Shown here: positions 1 to 9,264 of the stretch, in pieces
Layout of the letters: every line of letters starts with the position of its first letter
How positions within the stretch are numbered: position 1 is the stretch's first letter
Origin: Opitutaceae bacterium
GTDB taxonomy: Bacteria > Verrucomicrobiota > Verrucomicrobiia > Opitutales > Opitutaceae
Direction: 5' to 3'
Assembly (NCBI GenBank): GCA_016795565.1
Contig: JAEUGW010000013.1
Span: 1 to 64,000 of the forward strand
DNA length: 64,000 nt
Notes under the pieces: model-generated
What the model was told of the DNA's origin: nothing
Database searches by the model: none
Seen by the model: the letters and a program-made list of their open reading frames with translations, nothing else
Program-made: the position numbers and the translations under genes

Positions 1-1425
1 ATTTGGCTGAACAGGCTGGCGCATCTTGGCTGGGCGCCGGCCGCGCTGGTGTGGACGGTGGTTTCGTTTTTCATCACCCGCAATCATCGCCCCTCCATCA
101 GCGCGGCTCCACTTTCTTTCACGCTGTTTTGGACAGGCGTGATCACTTATGAACGCCCGGTCGGCCCGGCGCCGAAGCGCACGGCTCCGGCGGAATCCTT
201 CGCGCACCTGCCCGTGCAGGAGACGGTGGTCATCGAGCCGCTCGCGGTGCAGGCTGATCCCACGCTCTACGAACGAATCGGCGAGGAGCGCACCTTCGAG
301 GTGGACGTGGTGCCGCCCAAACTCTTCAAGCGCGAGATCGTGCGGCCAAAGTATCGGCACCGCTTGGATCGCAACCGCGCTCCCGTGCTCGCGCCGGCGC
401 CGGCCCGCGTGGTGCCGGGCGGCTTCGCCTCGGCCGGGTTGATCGCCTGGGCGCTCACCGCCAAATACGCCGACCACCTGCCGCTTTACCGGCAGGAAAA
501 GATGCTCGCGCGCTGGGGCGCACCGATCTCGCGGCAAAACCTCTGCGATTGGGTCGGCGCCGCCACCGCTCTGCTCGAGCCGCTGGTCAAGCGGATGAAA
601 CAGGATCTGTTGGCGAGTGGCTATGTGCAGGTCGATGAGACCCCGATCCGCTGCAACGATCCCGATGTGCGGGACGGCAAGACCACGAGCGGTTGGCTGT
701 GGGCGCTCTCGCGGCCCGGAGGTGGGGTCGTCTTCGAATGGCGTTTGTCGCGCCGGCACGAGGAGGTCGAGCGGCTGGTCGGGTCCTATCAAGGCGTCCT
801 CCAATCCGACGGCTACGAGGGCTATCCGGCCTACGTGCGCACGCACGCTGGCGTGGAATGGGTCGGCTGCTGGGCGCATGCCCGCCGGAAGTTTTTTGAA
901 GCCGCGGCCGAACGACCGAGAACCGCGGAGCGCGTCCTGCGCCTGATCGGCCGGCTCTATCAACTCGAAGGCGAATGGGATCAAGCCCAGGTCGGCACGG
1001 AGCGCGCGGTTCTCCGGCAGGAGCACTTTGCCCGGCCGCTGGCGCGGTTGCGCCGGTTGGCGACGGCGTTGCAGGCTCGCGTGCTTCCGCGGACCGGTCT
1101 CGGCCAGGCCTGCGCGTATCTGCTCGGTCACTGGACGCCGCTGACGGCGCACCTCCGTCACGGCCACACCCGGCTCGACACCAACGCGGTCGAGAACGCC
1201 ATCCGCCCGAGCAAGCTCGGGGTGAAAAACTGGCTCTTTATCGGCCACCCGGACGCCGGCGACCGCGCTGCGGTGATCTACTCGCTCATCGTCTCCGCCC
1301 AGCGCCGCGGACTCGATCCCCAGGCTTACTTGAAGGATGTCCTCGCCCGCCTGCCGGCCATGACCACCAAGGACGACCTCACCCCGCTGCTGCCGACCCA
1401 CTGGCAGTCGCCCACCGCTTCGTAG
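1..1425 (+). mobile_element. IS66 element fragment
   Basis: Only the tnpC portion lies in the window. I could not identify a convincing terminal inverted repeat at the 3' side. The DNA after the stop has short inverted pieces (CGTAGCTACGA-like, about 1421-1490) that may belong to the element end, but this is not secure. Confidence 0.55.
49..1425 (+). CDS. IS66-family transposase (TnpC), 5' end incomplete or replaced
   Basis: DDE transposase of the IS66 family, which cuts and joins the element's DNA ends. The catalytic triad is visible as D196 (VDETPIRC), D254 (SDGYEGY) and E382 (NAVENAIRPSKLGVKNWLF), the last context being the family hallmark. The frame stays open to the window edge, so the GTG start is nominal. 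Residues 1-45 do not look like the usual coiled-coil IS66 N terminus and may come from fused neighbouring sequence. The zinc-finger region (about residues 65-105) has lost its Cys pairs and reads ERIGEERTFEVDVVPPK...VRPKY, a variant I associate with Verrucomicrobia elements. No TnpA or TnpB partner is visible downstream, so transposition competence is doubtful. Confidence 0.9.
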   Translation: MWTVVSFFITRNHRPSISAAPLSFTLFWTGVITYERPVGPAPKRTAPAESFAHLPVQETVVIEPLAVQADPTLYERIGEERTFEVDVVPPKLFKREIVRPKYRHRLDRNRAPVLAPAPARVVPGGFASAGLIAWALTAKYADHLPLYRQEKMLARWGAPISRQNLCDWVGAATALLEPLVKRMKQDLLASGYVQVDETPIRCNDPDVRDGKTTSGWLWALSRPGGGVVFEWRLSRRHEEVERLVGSYQGVLQSDGYEGYPAYVRTHAGVEWVGCWAHARRKFFEAAAERPRTAERVLRLIGRLYQLEGEWDQAQVGTERAVLRQEHFARPLARLRRLATALQARVLPRTGLGQACAYLLGHWTPLTAHLRHGHTRLDTNAVENAIRPSKLGVKNWLFIGHPDAGDRAAVIYSLIVSAQRRGLDPQAYLKDVLARLPAMTTKDDLTPLLPTHWQSPTAS

Positions 1426-1525
1426 CTCTCGTAACTACGAAACCTACGTCAGATTGGTTACCATTACGTCGTAACGCTCGTAGCTACGACCCCTCGTCAA
1501 GAAGGCACTCGGGACGACGCTTACG

Positions 1526-1544
1526 TTATTCGGATAGGCTCTTA
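1526..1544 (+). repeat. Copy of TTATTCGGATAGGCTCTTA
   Basis: The same sequence (first base differing) recurs at 4222-4240, where it forms the right end of a small element with 12-base inverted ends. Here it stands alone in the gene-free stretch between the IS66 gene and the M3 peptidase. Confidence 0.6.
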
Positions 1545-1554
1545 GCTTTTGGAC

Positions 1555-1638
1555 TGTCATTGCGAGGAACCCGCAGCCGCGGGAGACGAAGCAATCCATC
1601 TGGATCGCACGGCCCGCTATGCGAGCCTCGCGATGACA
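1555..1638. repeat. Interspersed palindromic repeat, TGTCATTGCGAGG family
   Basis: About 84 bases starting TGTCATTGCGAGGAACC and ending CCTCGCGATGACA, so its ends are inverted copies. It contains the internal signature GACGAAGCAATCCATCTGG. A second copy lies at 11390-11469. Such units are common extragenic repeats in bacteria and can fold into a long hairpin. Confidence 0.8.
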
Positions 1639-1672
1639 AAAGGCTAAAACCAGTTACGTCGTGAATTGGCAC

Positions 1673-1703
1673 TGTAGGGGCGGACCTTGTGTCCGCCCCT
1701 ACA
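1673..1703. repeat. Short hairpin repeat TGTAGGGGC...GCCCCTACA
   Basis: Perfect 13-base arms (TGTAGGGGCGGAC / GTCCGCCCCTACA) around a 5-base loop. It lies about 100 bases beyond the stop of the M3 peptidase gene and could act as its terminator, but a related unit at 49695-49748 suggests an interspersed repeat family. Confidence 0.65.
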
Positions 1704-1805
1704 AAAGAGCCACACCAAGCTGAATGGTATAAAAGCTACGGGCATTGGATATGACGCGGCCGCCAACGAAACCGCCCCGGATATCCGGGGCGGCGCGGGC
1801 GGACA

Positions 1806-3911
1806 TCACTTCTTGATGCCGACGTATTCGAGGAACGGTGCCTGCGAGCGCGGACGGCCGAGAAATTTCTCGACCGACTCGCCCACGTCGCGTGTGTGGC
1901 CCACGCCGTAAACCTCGTGGCGCAGCCGCAGGCCGACTTTCTCGTCAAGGAAGCCGCCGGGGGCGGATTGGAAGACGCTGGCCATGTCGATGGCCATGAC
2001 CTTGGCCCAGAGGTAGCCGTAATACCCGGCGTCGTAGCCGGCGAGGTGCCCGATGTAGGCGGCCCACGCGGTGTCCGCCGGCGGGGCGATCGTGATCGCG
2101 CCCGTCACGCCGTTGGTCAGCTCCGCCACGTCGGCCAGCCAGGCCTCGTCGGCGGAGAGCGTGTGTATCTTGAGATCGAGCGAGCCGATGGCGAGCTGGC
2201 GGCGGTTGAAATAGCCGTCGGTGGCCTGCCGCGCCGCTGTGAGGGCGGCGATCGTGTCGGCCGGAATCTTCTTTGCCGGGTCGCGGTAGTCGGCGGCAAA
2301 GGTGTCGAGCACGGCCTTGTCCCACACCCAGTTCTCGAGCATCTGCGAGGGGGCCTCGACGAAGTCCCGCGGCACGGAGAAGCCCGACTGCGCGGCGAAG
2401 CGCGAGCGGCTGAGCATGCCGTGCATCACGTGGCCGAACTCGTGGAAGAGGGTCTCCACATCATTGTGCTTGAGCAGCGAGGGCTTGCCCTCCGAGGGCT
2501 CGGGGAAATTGCAGAGCAGCGCGGCGACCGGCAGGTCGTAGCGGCCGTCCGGCAGCACGCCGCCGATCTTCTGCGGGAAGCAGGCGAAGTGGTTGAACTT
2601 CCCCTCGCGCGGGAACATGTCGAGGTAGAAGGCCCCCATCGGCGCGCCGGTCGCGGCGTCCTGCACCACATAGAGCTGCACGCCGGGCGCCCACACGTAG
2701 GGCGCGGCCACCTCGGTGAACTTCAGGCCGAAGATCTTCTGGTAGATGGCGAACATGCCCTCGAGGGTCGCCTGATAGGGGAAATAGACGCGCAGTGCCT
2801 CGGTATCGACGGCGTAGCGCTCCTTCTTCAGGCGGTTCTGGTAATAGGGCACGTCGGCGAGGTCGATCACGGCGTCAGGCTTGCCGGTGTCGGCGGCCTT
2901 GAGCGCCTGCAGGACCTTCATCTCGGCGTCGAACTTGGGTTGCAGGCCGGCCACGAGGTCGGCCTCGAATTTCAGCGCGGTGGCGCCGTTCCTGGCCATG
3001 CGCGTCTCGGTCTGGTAATCCGCCCAGTTGGCGTAGCCCAGCCGGTGCGCGATGTCCGCGCGCAGGACCACGAGCTTCGCCAGCACGGGGATGTTCTTGG
3101 CCGTCGCCAGGCTCAGGCGCGCGTGGTTGAGCTTGAGGCGCGTCGCCTCGCTGCGCGCATTCTCCAAGATGGCGTCGCGGTGCCAGGTGACGTTGGCGAG
3201 CACGCGGTAGCGGCCGTCGGCCTGCTTCACGCCGGGGGCGTTGAGGAAGCTCTCGGGCACGCCGGCCAGTTCCTCGGCGGTGAAATCGAGGGGGGCGCGC
3301 GCGCTGTTGATGTTGATGGCGAACTGGGTCTCCAGTCCCGCCAGGTCCTTCCGGAGGCGCTCGACCTCCTTCCGCTCGGCGGCGGGCAGGCCGAGGCCGG
3401 CCCGGCGATAGCCGCGCATCACCTCGTCCACCAACCGCTGCTGCTCGCGGTCGAGAGTGGGCTTGGTGTCGGCGTAGGCCTTGAGCGTGCGGTAGATGTC
3501 CTCCCGGTAATCCAGGCCGACGCTCCATTCCTGGAGCTTCACGTTCATCTCGTTGGCCGTGTCCCGCATCTCCTTGGCGAGGGCGGACTCGGCCACGGTG
3601 CCCACGACGGCAAAGGCGTTGCCGCCCTGGCCCGAGATGGCGTCATAGGCTTGGAACGTGTTGGCGAAAGTGAGCTTGGCCGGATCCTGGGCGGCGAGCG
3701 CGGTCAGCGCGGCCTCGGCGGTATCGATGGCCTTGGCGGCCAGGGCCTTCACCTCGTCCGGGGTCACCGGATAGGTCGGCAGGAGCAGGACACTGTTGGC
3801 CTTGGCGGCCTGGGCCTGGAAGGGAGCCAAGTCGGCCGGTTTGGCTGCGAATAGGGTGACGGGCAGGAACAGGCACAGGGCCTGGCGGAGGATTCGGGCG
3901 GGGGATGTCAT
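1806..3911 (-). CDS. M3 family zinc metallopeptidase (oligopeptidase), exported
   Basis: Thimet-oligopeptidase-like (M3) enzyme that cleaves short peptides. The zinc site HEFGH is at residues 490-494 and the third ligand E519 (DFVEAPSQ) follows at the family spacing. At 701 residues it has full family length. An N-terminal hydrophobic segment ending near LFAAKPAD looks like a Sec signal, so the protein probably acts outside the cytoplasm, unlike E. coli OpdA. The ATG at 3911 is the only start that keeps this signal. It is not obviously in an operon; repeat-rich DNA lies on both sides. The exact subfamily (peptidyl-dipeptidase versus oligoendopeptidase) cannot be settled by eye. Confidence 0.93.
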   Translation of the reverse strand: MTSPARILRQALCLFLPVTLFAAKPADLAPFQAQAAKANSVLLLPTYPVTPDEVKALAAKAIDTAEAALTALAAQDPAKLTFANTFQAYDAISGQGGNAFAVVGTVAESALAKEMRDTANEMNVKLQEWSVGLDYREDIYRTLKAYADTKPTLDREQQRLVDEVMRGYRRAGLGLPAAERKEVERLRKDLAGLETQFAININSARAPLDFTAEELAGVPESFLNAPGVKQADGRYRVLANVTWHRDAILENARSEATRLKLNHARLSLATAKNIPVLAKLVVLRADIAHRLGYANWADYQTETRMARNGATALKFEADLVAGLQPKFDAEMKVLQALKAADTGKPDAVIDLADVPYYQNRLKKERYAVDTEALRVYFPYQATLEGMFAIYQKIFGLKFTEVAAPYVWAPGVQLYVVQDAATGAPMGAFYLDMFPREGKFNHFACFPQKIGGVLPDGRYDLPVAALLCNFPEPSEGKPSLLKHNDVETLFHEFGHVMHGMLSRSRFAAQSGFSVPRDFVEAPSQMLENWVWDKAVLDTFAADYRDPAKKIPADTIAALTAARQATDGYFNRRQLAIGSLDLKIHTLSADEAWLADVAELTNGVTGAITIAPPADTAWAAYIGHLAGYDAGYYGYLWAKVMAIDMASVFQSAPGGFLDEKVGLRLRHEVYGVGHTRDVGESVEKFLGRPRSQAPFLEYVGIKK

Positions 3912-3997
3912 AGGGGGGATGATTGGCCGTCAGGCTAGGCCCGCCCCGACAATCGGCTCAACCCCTAAACGACCAGCCGCCTCCGGGCGGGGGCAAT

Positions 3998-4085
3998 GGC
4001 GGAGAGGAAGGGATTGGCTGCCATCGACAGGTGCAAGCACTCGCGCTTCGCGTGCCCCCCATCCCTCCTCTGCAGCCACTTCGCG
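3998..4085 (+). repeat. Direct repeat copy 1 (GGCGGAGAGG...CTTCGCG)
   Basis: Shares GATTGGCTGCC, CAGGTGCAAGCACTCGCG and ATCCCTCCTCTGCA with copy 2. A shorter piece (GCAGGTGCAAGCAC) also occurs near 13635-13648. Confidence 0.75.
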
Positions 4086-4103
4086 CCTGCCGGCCGTTTT
4101 GCG

Positions 4104-4234
4104 CCTATCCGAATAACGGCCTGTCCTGTAGCGGCGGTCTATGACCGCCGAACGATCACCGCACCACGCTCGACGGCGGTCACAGACCGCCGCTACAGAA
4201 AACCAGGCTGCCGGGAATAGGCTATTCGGATAGG
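4104..4234. repeat. MITE-like 131-base unit with 12-base inverted ends
   Basis: The ends CCTATCCGAATA (4104-4115) and TATTCGGATAGG (4223-4234) are perfect inverted copies. Inside is a second inverted pair, TGTAGCGGCGGTC (from 4127) and GACCGCCGCTACA (to 4197). There is no coding capacity. It is nested between two direct repeats. Confidence 0.6.
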
Positions 4235-4251
4235 CTCTTACCTGCGGTAAG

Positions 4252-4339
4252 TGGCGGAGAGGGTGGGATTGGCTGCCTTTGGCAGGTGCAAGCACTCGCG
4301 CTTCGCGCGCCCCCTATCCCTCCTCTGCATCCGCTTCGC
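4252..4339 (+). repeat. Direct repeat copy 2, beginning with a 19-base match to the tRNA-Ser 3' end
   Basis: Bases 4252-4270 (TGGCGGAGAGGGTGGGATT) are identical to 43966-43984, the 3' end of the tRNA-Ser gene in the same orientation. The rest matches copy 1. It may be an old attachment-site duplication or simply a tRNA-derived repeat. Confidence 0.6.
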
Positions 4340-4543
4340 GGCTGTCACCGGCTTCGCCGGTGCGCCATTGCCGGGGGCAATGGCGGAGCGACTGGTTTTT
4401 TAACACGAAAAAACGGTCGGAAACTATTTTTGTAATGCTTGGGTATACTGTGCCTGCTGGCTTGGCAAATTGAGTCTAGGTGGAGAGTAGCGGTGTAACA
4501 GAAACCGTGCATCAGTGTCGCGGTAAATCTCATGAAAGAAGCC

Positions 4544-4562
4544 TACCAAAATTTTGGGATTC
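4544..4562. promoter_or_regulatory. AT-rich palindromic operator-like site upstream of gspE (site A)
   Basis: TACCAAAATTTTGGGATTC, 43 bases before the upstream ATG of gspE. Its core matches the sites upstream of gspG, the 24.7-kb divergent promoter region and the gspC-like gene. The AT-rich core stands out in GC-rich DNA. Confidence 0.55.
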
Positions 4563-4604
4563 TAGCGGGTTTCGTGGATCGGCCGACTATTCCAAACTGG
4601 CGGC

Positions 4605-6323
4605 ATGATCGCCTCATTGGCCATGAAGGATACCATGCAGCTCGGGGAACTGCTCCACGGTCTGCCCGAGACTTTGCTCAAGACCCTGACCGAGTCTCCC
4701 CTGGAGAAGCGCCAGACTGCCTTGGCCGCAGGGCTGCGGCAGGATGAGGACTCTGTGCTGCAAGCACTGAGCGCGCGCTCCGGCCTACCAATTCTACCCG
4801 CCCCGCAGATTGACCGCGCTGGACTGGCAATCCTGCCGGCCCGTCTGGCCCATGAATTCCAGTTCGCACCCGTGCTGCCGGCTGCCTCCGCTCCTCCCGA
4901 AACCAGCGATGACGCGCCGCTGCATCTGGCCACGTCCTGGCCGCCCGACCTCACCGTGGTCGATTGGGTTGCCACTTTCACCGACCGCTCTGTTTGTTGG
5001 CACTTGGTCGCAGCCGACCGCCTCCAGCAACTCATTAACGACAACTACGGCGTGGGTTCCGGCAGCCTCGACGAGGCCGATGAGGCCGCGCTCCCGGTCG
5101 CCAGCGCCGCCAACACCGTCGAGGCCGATGCGGATGCCGCCGTCGTGCGGTTCGTCACCGAGGTGATTCAACAGGCTATCGACGACTGTGCCACGGACAT
5201 CCACTTCGAGCCACAGGAGGGCCGCCTTTGCATCCGCTACCGCATCGACGGCTTGCTCGTGCCCGTGCCAGTGCCGGACAACCTCCTGCGCTTCCAAGAC
5301 GCCATCATCTCGCGCCTGAAAATCATGGCGCGACTGAATATCTCCGAGCGCCGCCTCCCGCAGGACGGCCGCATCGACTTCCGCCACGGCGATGACGCAC
5401 TCGACATCCGCGTCTCCACCATCCCGACCATCTATGCCGAGAGCGTCAGCCTGCGCCTGCTCAACCAGCGCAAACAAGCCTATACCATGGACGGTATCGG
5501 CCTCACGCCGGACGAGCAGGCCGTGATCAGCCAGGTGCTCGACTATCCCCACGGGATCATTCTGGTCACCGGCCCGACCGGCTCCGGCAAGTCCACCTCG
5601 CTCAATGCCTTTCTTAGGAAGATCAACTCGTCCGACCTACGCATCGTTACCATCGAGGACCCCATCGAATACGAGGTGCCCGGGGCCAACCAGATGCAGG
5701 TGCGATCCGAGATCGGCCTGACCTTCGCCAGCGCTTTGCGCCATGTCCTCCGCCAAGACCCCGACGTGATCATGGTCGGCGAAATCCGCGACCGGGACAC
5801 CGCCGAAATCGCCATCCGCGCCTCGCTTACCGGCCATCTCGTCTTCTCGACCCTCCACACCAACGACGCCCCCGGCGCCCTGACCCGCCTCACCGACATG
5901 GGCGTGGAACCGTTCCTCGTCGCCTCCGCGGTGGAACTCGTCATCGCGCAGCGACTAGTCCGCCGCCTCTGCCCCGAATGTGCCCGGCACGAGCCCTGCG
6001 ATCCGCTCGCCCTGCGCAAGACCATAGCCTCCTTGCAACTGCCCCTGGAGGAGGCCGATGGCGTCATCGAACTCTCCGTTCCCGGTGGCTGCCGCGCCTG
6101 CCGGCAGACAGGATTTCGTGGCCGCATCGGCCTGTTCGAGATTCTCCGGCCAAAGCCCCTTCATGACCTGATCATCCGTCGCGAATCCAGTCTCGCGCTC
6201 GGCTCGCTGGCGCGCACGCACGGTATGCGCACCTTGCAGCAATCGGGTTGGGAGCGGGTCAAGGCAGGGCACACCTCGTTGCCTGAACTCGTTCGCACGA
6301 TCAGCAGCACGGGCCGGGAGTGA
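4605..6323 (+). CDS. gspE: Type II secretion ATPase GspE/PulE
   Basis: Cytoplasmic hexameric ATPase that powers pseudopilus assembly. Walker A GPTGSGKST is at about residues 323-331 and Walker B/Asp box DPDVIMVGEIRD near 385-396. Two Cys pairs (CPEC near 456, CRAC near 496) form the GspE C-terminal zinc motif, though the spacing between pairs is unusually short. An N-terminal T2SSE_N domain precedes the catalytic part. Starts at 4605, 4623 or 4635 are possible; the last has AAGGA a few bases before it and may be the real one. The stop TGA at 6323 lies 38 bases before the likely gspF ATG, so the two form an operon headed by palindrome A. Confidence 0.95.
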   Translation: MIASLAMKDTMQLGELLHGLPETLLKTLTESPLEKRQTALAAGLRQDEDSVLQALSARSGLPILPAPQIDRAGLAILPARLAHEFQFAPVLPAASAPPETSDDAPLHLATSWPPDLTVVDWVATFTDRSVCWHLVAADRLQQLINDNYGVGSGSLDEADEAALPVASAANTVEADADAAVVRFVTEVIQQAIDDCATDIHFEPQEGRLCIRYRIDGLLVPVPVPDNLLRFQDAIISRLKIMARLNISERRLPQDGRIDFRHGDDALDIRVSTIPTIYAESVSLRLLNQRKQAYTMDGIGLTPDEQAVISQVLDYPHGIILVTGPTGSGKSTSLNAFLRKINSSDLRIVTIEDPIEYEVPGANQMQVRSEIGLTFASALRHVLRQDPDVIMVGEIRDRDTAEIAIRASLTGHLVFSTLHTNDAPGALTRLTDMGVEPFLVASAVELVIAQRLVRRLCPECARHEPCDPLALRKTIASLQLPLEEADGVIELSVPGGCRACRQTGFRGRIGLFEILRPKPLHDLIIRRESSLALGSLARTHGMRTLQQSGWERVKAGHTSLPELVRTISSTGRE

Positions 6324-6361
6324 GCCTTACAGCTCAAAACTTATTCTTTAAAGCTTACCCC

Positions 6362-7588
6362 ATGCCACGCTTCGCCTACACCACCGGTAACGCCGACGGC
6401 ACCAGCCAGACAGACGGGATGATCGAGGCACTTTCACGGCGAGAGGCTCTGCGCCTGTTGCAAGCGCGGGGCATCCGAGTTGTCGGGATGCACGAGCAGG
6501 CTGGCGCGCAAACGCCGGCTAAGGCTGCTGCCGCAACAACCGGCAACGCCCATTTCGCCGCCCGGCTTCGGCTGCCTTTCTTTGAGGCGCTGGGCGAACT
6601 CGTCCAGGCCGAGATGTCCGCCGGTGAGGCCGTGCGGTTATTGGCCACCCGGTTACAGGAGCCGAAGCTCCGGGCTCTGTGCGGAGCGCTGTGGACACGA
6701 CTGGGCGAGGGCCGGACGCTTTCCCGGGCCATGGCGGAGACACCGCAAGTGTTTGACGTCCAGTCCGTGAACCTCATCGCGGCCGGCGAAGCCACCGGCA
6801 ACCTGCGCGAGGTGCTGTCGCGCCTCGTCCATCATCATCGGGAACAGCGCGAACTGCGGCAGAAGCTGCTGGCCGCCCTCACCTATCCCGCGTTCATCTG
6901 CCTGCTGGGCAGCGGCGTGACGCTGTTTCTCCTATTTTTTCTCGTGCCACGTCTGCAGACCCTGCTGAACTCGCTCGGCGGCAACCTGCCGTTATCGACG
7001 CGGTTGCTGATCAGTGGCTCACACGCCTTGATTTATACTGGGCCGGTCTTCGCCGTCGTGCTCGTGCTGGCCATCGGGGCATTTCTGCGCTGGCGAGCCA
7101 CACCCGCGGGACGCCGGCAGTCCGATGCCGCGCTGTTGCGGCTGCCGGTCGTGCGAAATTTCGTGCTGAAGCGTGCGGTGCTGGACTTCGCCTCGACCCT
7201 CGCAGTCCTGCTGGAAAACGGCGTCACCACGGCCGAGGCCCTGCGCCTGACCGAGCGCGCCGTGCGCAACACCCGCGTGCAGGAGATGCTGCACGAAGCC
7301 ACCGACCGCGTGGTCGAGGGCGCCAGCCTCTGTTCATCGCTGGGGCAGACCGACCTCATTTCGCCGATCCATCTCGACCGGCTGGCGGTCGGAGAGCAGA
7401 CCGGCAAGCTTGCCCCAGGGCTCCGGCAGATCGCGCAGTCTTACCAGACCGCGCTTTCCCAACAAATCCAAACCGCCACCCGGCTCATGTCGGGCACGGT
7501 GTTGTTTCTGACCTTCGGCTTCGTCGCCTTTCTGGCCTACGCTATCGTCACGGCGCTCTTCCAAGTCAGCGCCAGCTTCCGGTTGTGA
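6362..7588 (+). CDS. gspF: Type II secretion inner-membrane platform protein GspF
   Basis: Polytopic platform protein that links the GspE ATPase to pseudopilin extraction. Two T2SF repeats are visible, each with the helix-rich cytoplasmic domain (near residues 75-190 and 280-390), and three hydrophobic membrane segments (around residues 180-205, 230-255 and 380-405). I chose the ATG at 6362 (MPRFAYTTG), typical of GspF/PilC N termini; a GTG at 6320 overlaps gspE and would add 14 atypical residues. At 408 aa it is family length. It is convergent with the gspM-like gene, with only about 6 bases between the stops. Confidence 0.93.
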   Translation: MPRFAYTTGNADGTSQTDGMIEALSRREALRLLQARGIRVVGMHEQAGAQTPAKAAAATTGNAHFAARLRLPFFEALGELVQAEMSAGEAVRLLATRLQEPKLRALCGALWTRLGEGRTLSRAMAETPQVFDVQSVNLIAAGEATGNLREVLSRLVHHHREQRELRQKLLAALTYPAFICLLGSGVTLFLLFFLVPRLQTLLNSLGGNLPLSTRLLISGSHALIYTGPVFAVVLVLAIGAFLRWRATPAGRRQSDAALLRLPVVRNFVLKRAVLDFASTLAVLLENGVTTAEALRLTERAVRNTRVQEMLHEATDRVVEGASLCSSLGQTDLISPIHLDRLAVGEQTGKLAPGLRQIAQSYQTALSQQIQTATRLMSGTVLFLTFGFVAFLAYAIVTALFQVSASFRL

Positions 7589-7594
7589 GGCCCG

Positions 7595-8125
7595 TCAGGG
7601 ACGGCGGCCGGCAATCTGCGTCGCCGAGATTTGCAGCGTCACGCTGAGCGCTTCGGCATCCGCCCGGTCGGCCTGGACGGTGATCCGGTCGAGACTGAGA
7701 TAGGGGGCCTGCCGCGACAGGGCATCATAGAACTTGAGCAGCGAATCCAGCTTGGCGCGTTGGAATGCCACCCGGACCTGGTGGTGCGAAAATTGCGCGG
7801 TCTGCTGGGTCGCGGGGGAATCGACCGCTGGCGCGAGCCCGGCCTCATCCGCCAGCCCCGTAATCACCGCTACCAGCCGGGTGGCATCATAAGTGCGGGC
7901 CGGATCGAGGTCGTGCACCGCAGCGCGGGACCGGGCCTCGATTTCCTGTTTCCGGTCGAGCCAGAGTTGCTGCGCGGCCAGGTCCTCGCGGGCAGATTTC
8001 CAATCGGTCGCGCGCGACCGCACCCGGCCGAGCGCGCCAAAGCCCCACGCCAAGACCGCCAGGGTGAGGAAGGTCGCCATCAGCACCTGCTCGCGCAGTT
8101 GCCGGGCCTGAAACCACCTTCTCAT
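7595..8125 (-). CDS. gspM: GspM/PilO-like assembly protein
   Basis: A 176-residue protein with one N-terminal membrane segment (about residues 14-32), a coiled-coil stretch (SAREDLAAQQLWLDRKQEIEA) and a ferredoxin-like C-terminal half, the layout of GspM/PilO proteins that brace the T2SS inner-membrane platform. Sequence similarity is weak, so the call rests on architecture and position. It is last in the gspG-H-I-J-K-L-M run, and its ATG overlaps the gspL stop by 4 bases, implying translational coupling. Confidence 0.72.
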   Translation of the reverse strand: MRRWFQARQLREQVLMATFLTLAVLAWGFGALGRVRSRATDWKSAREDLAAQQLWLDRKQEIEARSRAAVHDLDPARTYDATRLVAVITGLADEAGLAPAVDSPATQQTAQFSHHQVRVAFQRAKLDSLLKFYDALSRQAPYLSLDRITVQADRADAEALSVTLQISATQIAGRRP

Positions 8126-9264
8126 GGGCTACCTCCGGTGCCGAAGCTTGCGCCCGCCTTAAAGGCGACGCGCAGAGACAGTGTCGTGACGCCCTCTCGA
8201 GTGCGCAGGTCCCGCACTTCGACTTTCTCCAGCACCGGCAGGCCGCGGAGGACGGTTTCGTAGGCCGATACGTCGCCCGGAGTTTTCGTGAGAGCCTCGA
8301 TCTCGATGATATTGCGTCCGTCCGTATCCGTGCGGGTGAACTGGATCGAGCGCGGCCGGGCGTCGTTGAGCACCTCCACCATCTCGAAGAAGCGCAGGCG
8401 CCGGGCGGACAGGTCGTTGACCCGGTCGGTCAGGCTGCGGGCGGTTTCGAGCCTCTCGACCACCGGCGCCTGTTCTGCCAGCCGCGCGCGGGTCGTTTGC
8501 TCGATGCGGTGGAAGGCGAGCGCACCCAGTTCCAGCAGGGCGGCGAGCCCCGCTGCCATGCCCCCCGCTAGCACCCAGCGCCAGACCACGGCGCCATGCC
8601 GCAACCGAGTGCGGCGTGCGCGCAGGAAGTCCCGGTCGCGCACGTCGAGATTGTCGGCTTCATCAGCTTCCCAAACCGAAGCCGCGATCACGCCGCCCTG
8701 CGGATCGCGCAGTTCCAGTCGCAATTCGCCTCCTTCCTGTCCGGCGGTCGGCGTGCCGGTCAGGTATTCGACCGACGCATCCGTCAAGCCGGCCCGGACG
8801 CGCAATTGCGCGGCGAATTGCTCGCGCACCTCTTCCGTCACGACACCGGTATACCCGCGGGCATACACCGCGACCGGCGAAGTTGTGTTCCCGTCCCACG
8901 CAAATCCACCCAGGCACCGCTCGCTTCGCAGGATGCGGAGCAACGGCTTGTCTGACCCTACTCCAGCCAAGGGCAACAGCGCGGGCACCACCACGTCCTG
9001 TTTCTCCCATTTTTGGCCCGCACTGGACTCGAATCTCCTTCGCGCGGCGGCATAAACCAGCGCCACCTTCGCCCCCGGCAACACCGCGCAGCCCCAGTAG
9101 ACTTGCGGCACGGCAAACGGAGACCATGTCTCAATGGCCAGCTCTGCCTGGGTCGCCACCGGCGCCCCGGCGGATAGCGGGATCAGCCGGAGGAAAAAAC
9201 CGTATGCCGGCAGGAATTCAGCCGCCAGCACCGCCCGAGACTGGAATCTATGTGATCGGCGCAT
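8122..9264 (-). CDS. gspL: GspL/PilN-like assembly protein
   Basis: A 380-residue protein with a large N-terminal cytoplasmic domain, a single membrane helix (about residues 232-254) followed by a coiled coil, and a periplasmic ferredoxin-like domain whose YETVLRGLPVLEKVEVRDL text fits the PilN/GspL fold. GspL connects GspE to GspM. The N-terminal domain is shorter and more divergent than enterobacterial GspL. I chose the ATG at 9264, which overlaps the end of gspK by 17 bases; an upstream in-frame extension has no homology character. Confidence 0.72.
   Translation of the reverse strand: MRRSHRFQSRAVLAAEFLPAYGFFLRLIPLSAGAPVATQAELAIETWSPFAVPQVYWGCAVLPGAKVALVYAAARRRFESSAGQKWEKQDVVVPALLPLAGVGSDKPLLRILRSERCLGGFAWDGNTTSPVAVYARGYTGVVTEEVREQFAAQLRVRAGLTDASVEYLTGTPTAGQEGGELRLELRDPQGGVIAASVWEADEADNLDVRDRDFLRARRTRLRHGAVVWRWVLAGGMAAGLAALLELGALAFHRIEQTTRARLAEQAPVVERLETARSLTDRVNDLSARRLRFFEMVEVLNDARPRSIQFTRTDTDGRNIIEIEALTKTPGDVSAYETVLRGLPVLEKVEVRDLRTREGVTTLSLRVAFKAGASFGTGGSP

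Larger units (their letters stand above)
3912..4543. other. Gene-free, repeat-rich interval
   Basis: No credible gene in about 630 bases. It holds two direct copies of an 88-base unit (3998-4085 and 4252-4339) separated by a small element with inverted ends (4104-4234). Confidence 0.6.

Noticed and set aside
1896..3854. Long open frame on the + strand opposite the M3 peptidase
   Set aside because: It is a mirror of GC-rich codon usage; the - strand protein has a complete metallopeptidase motif and signal sequence.
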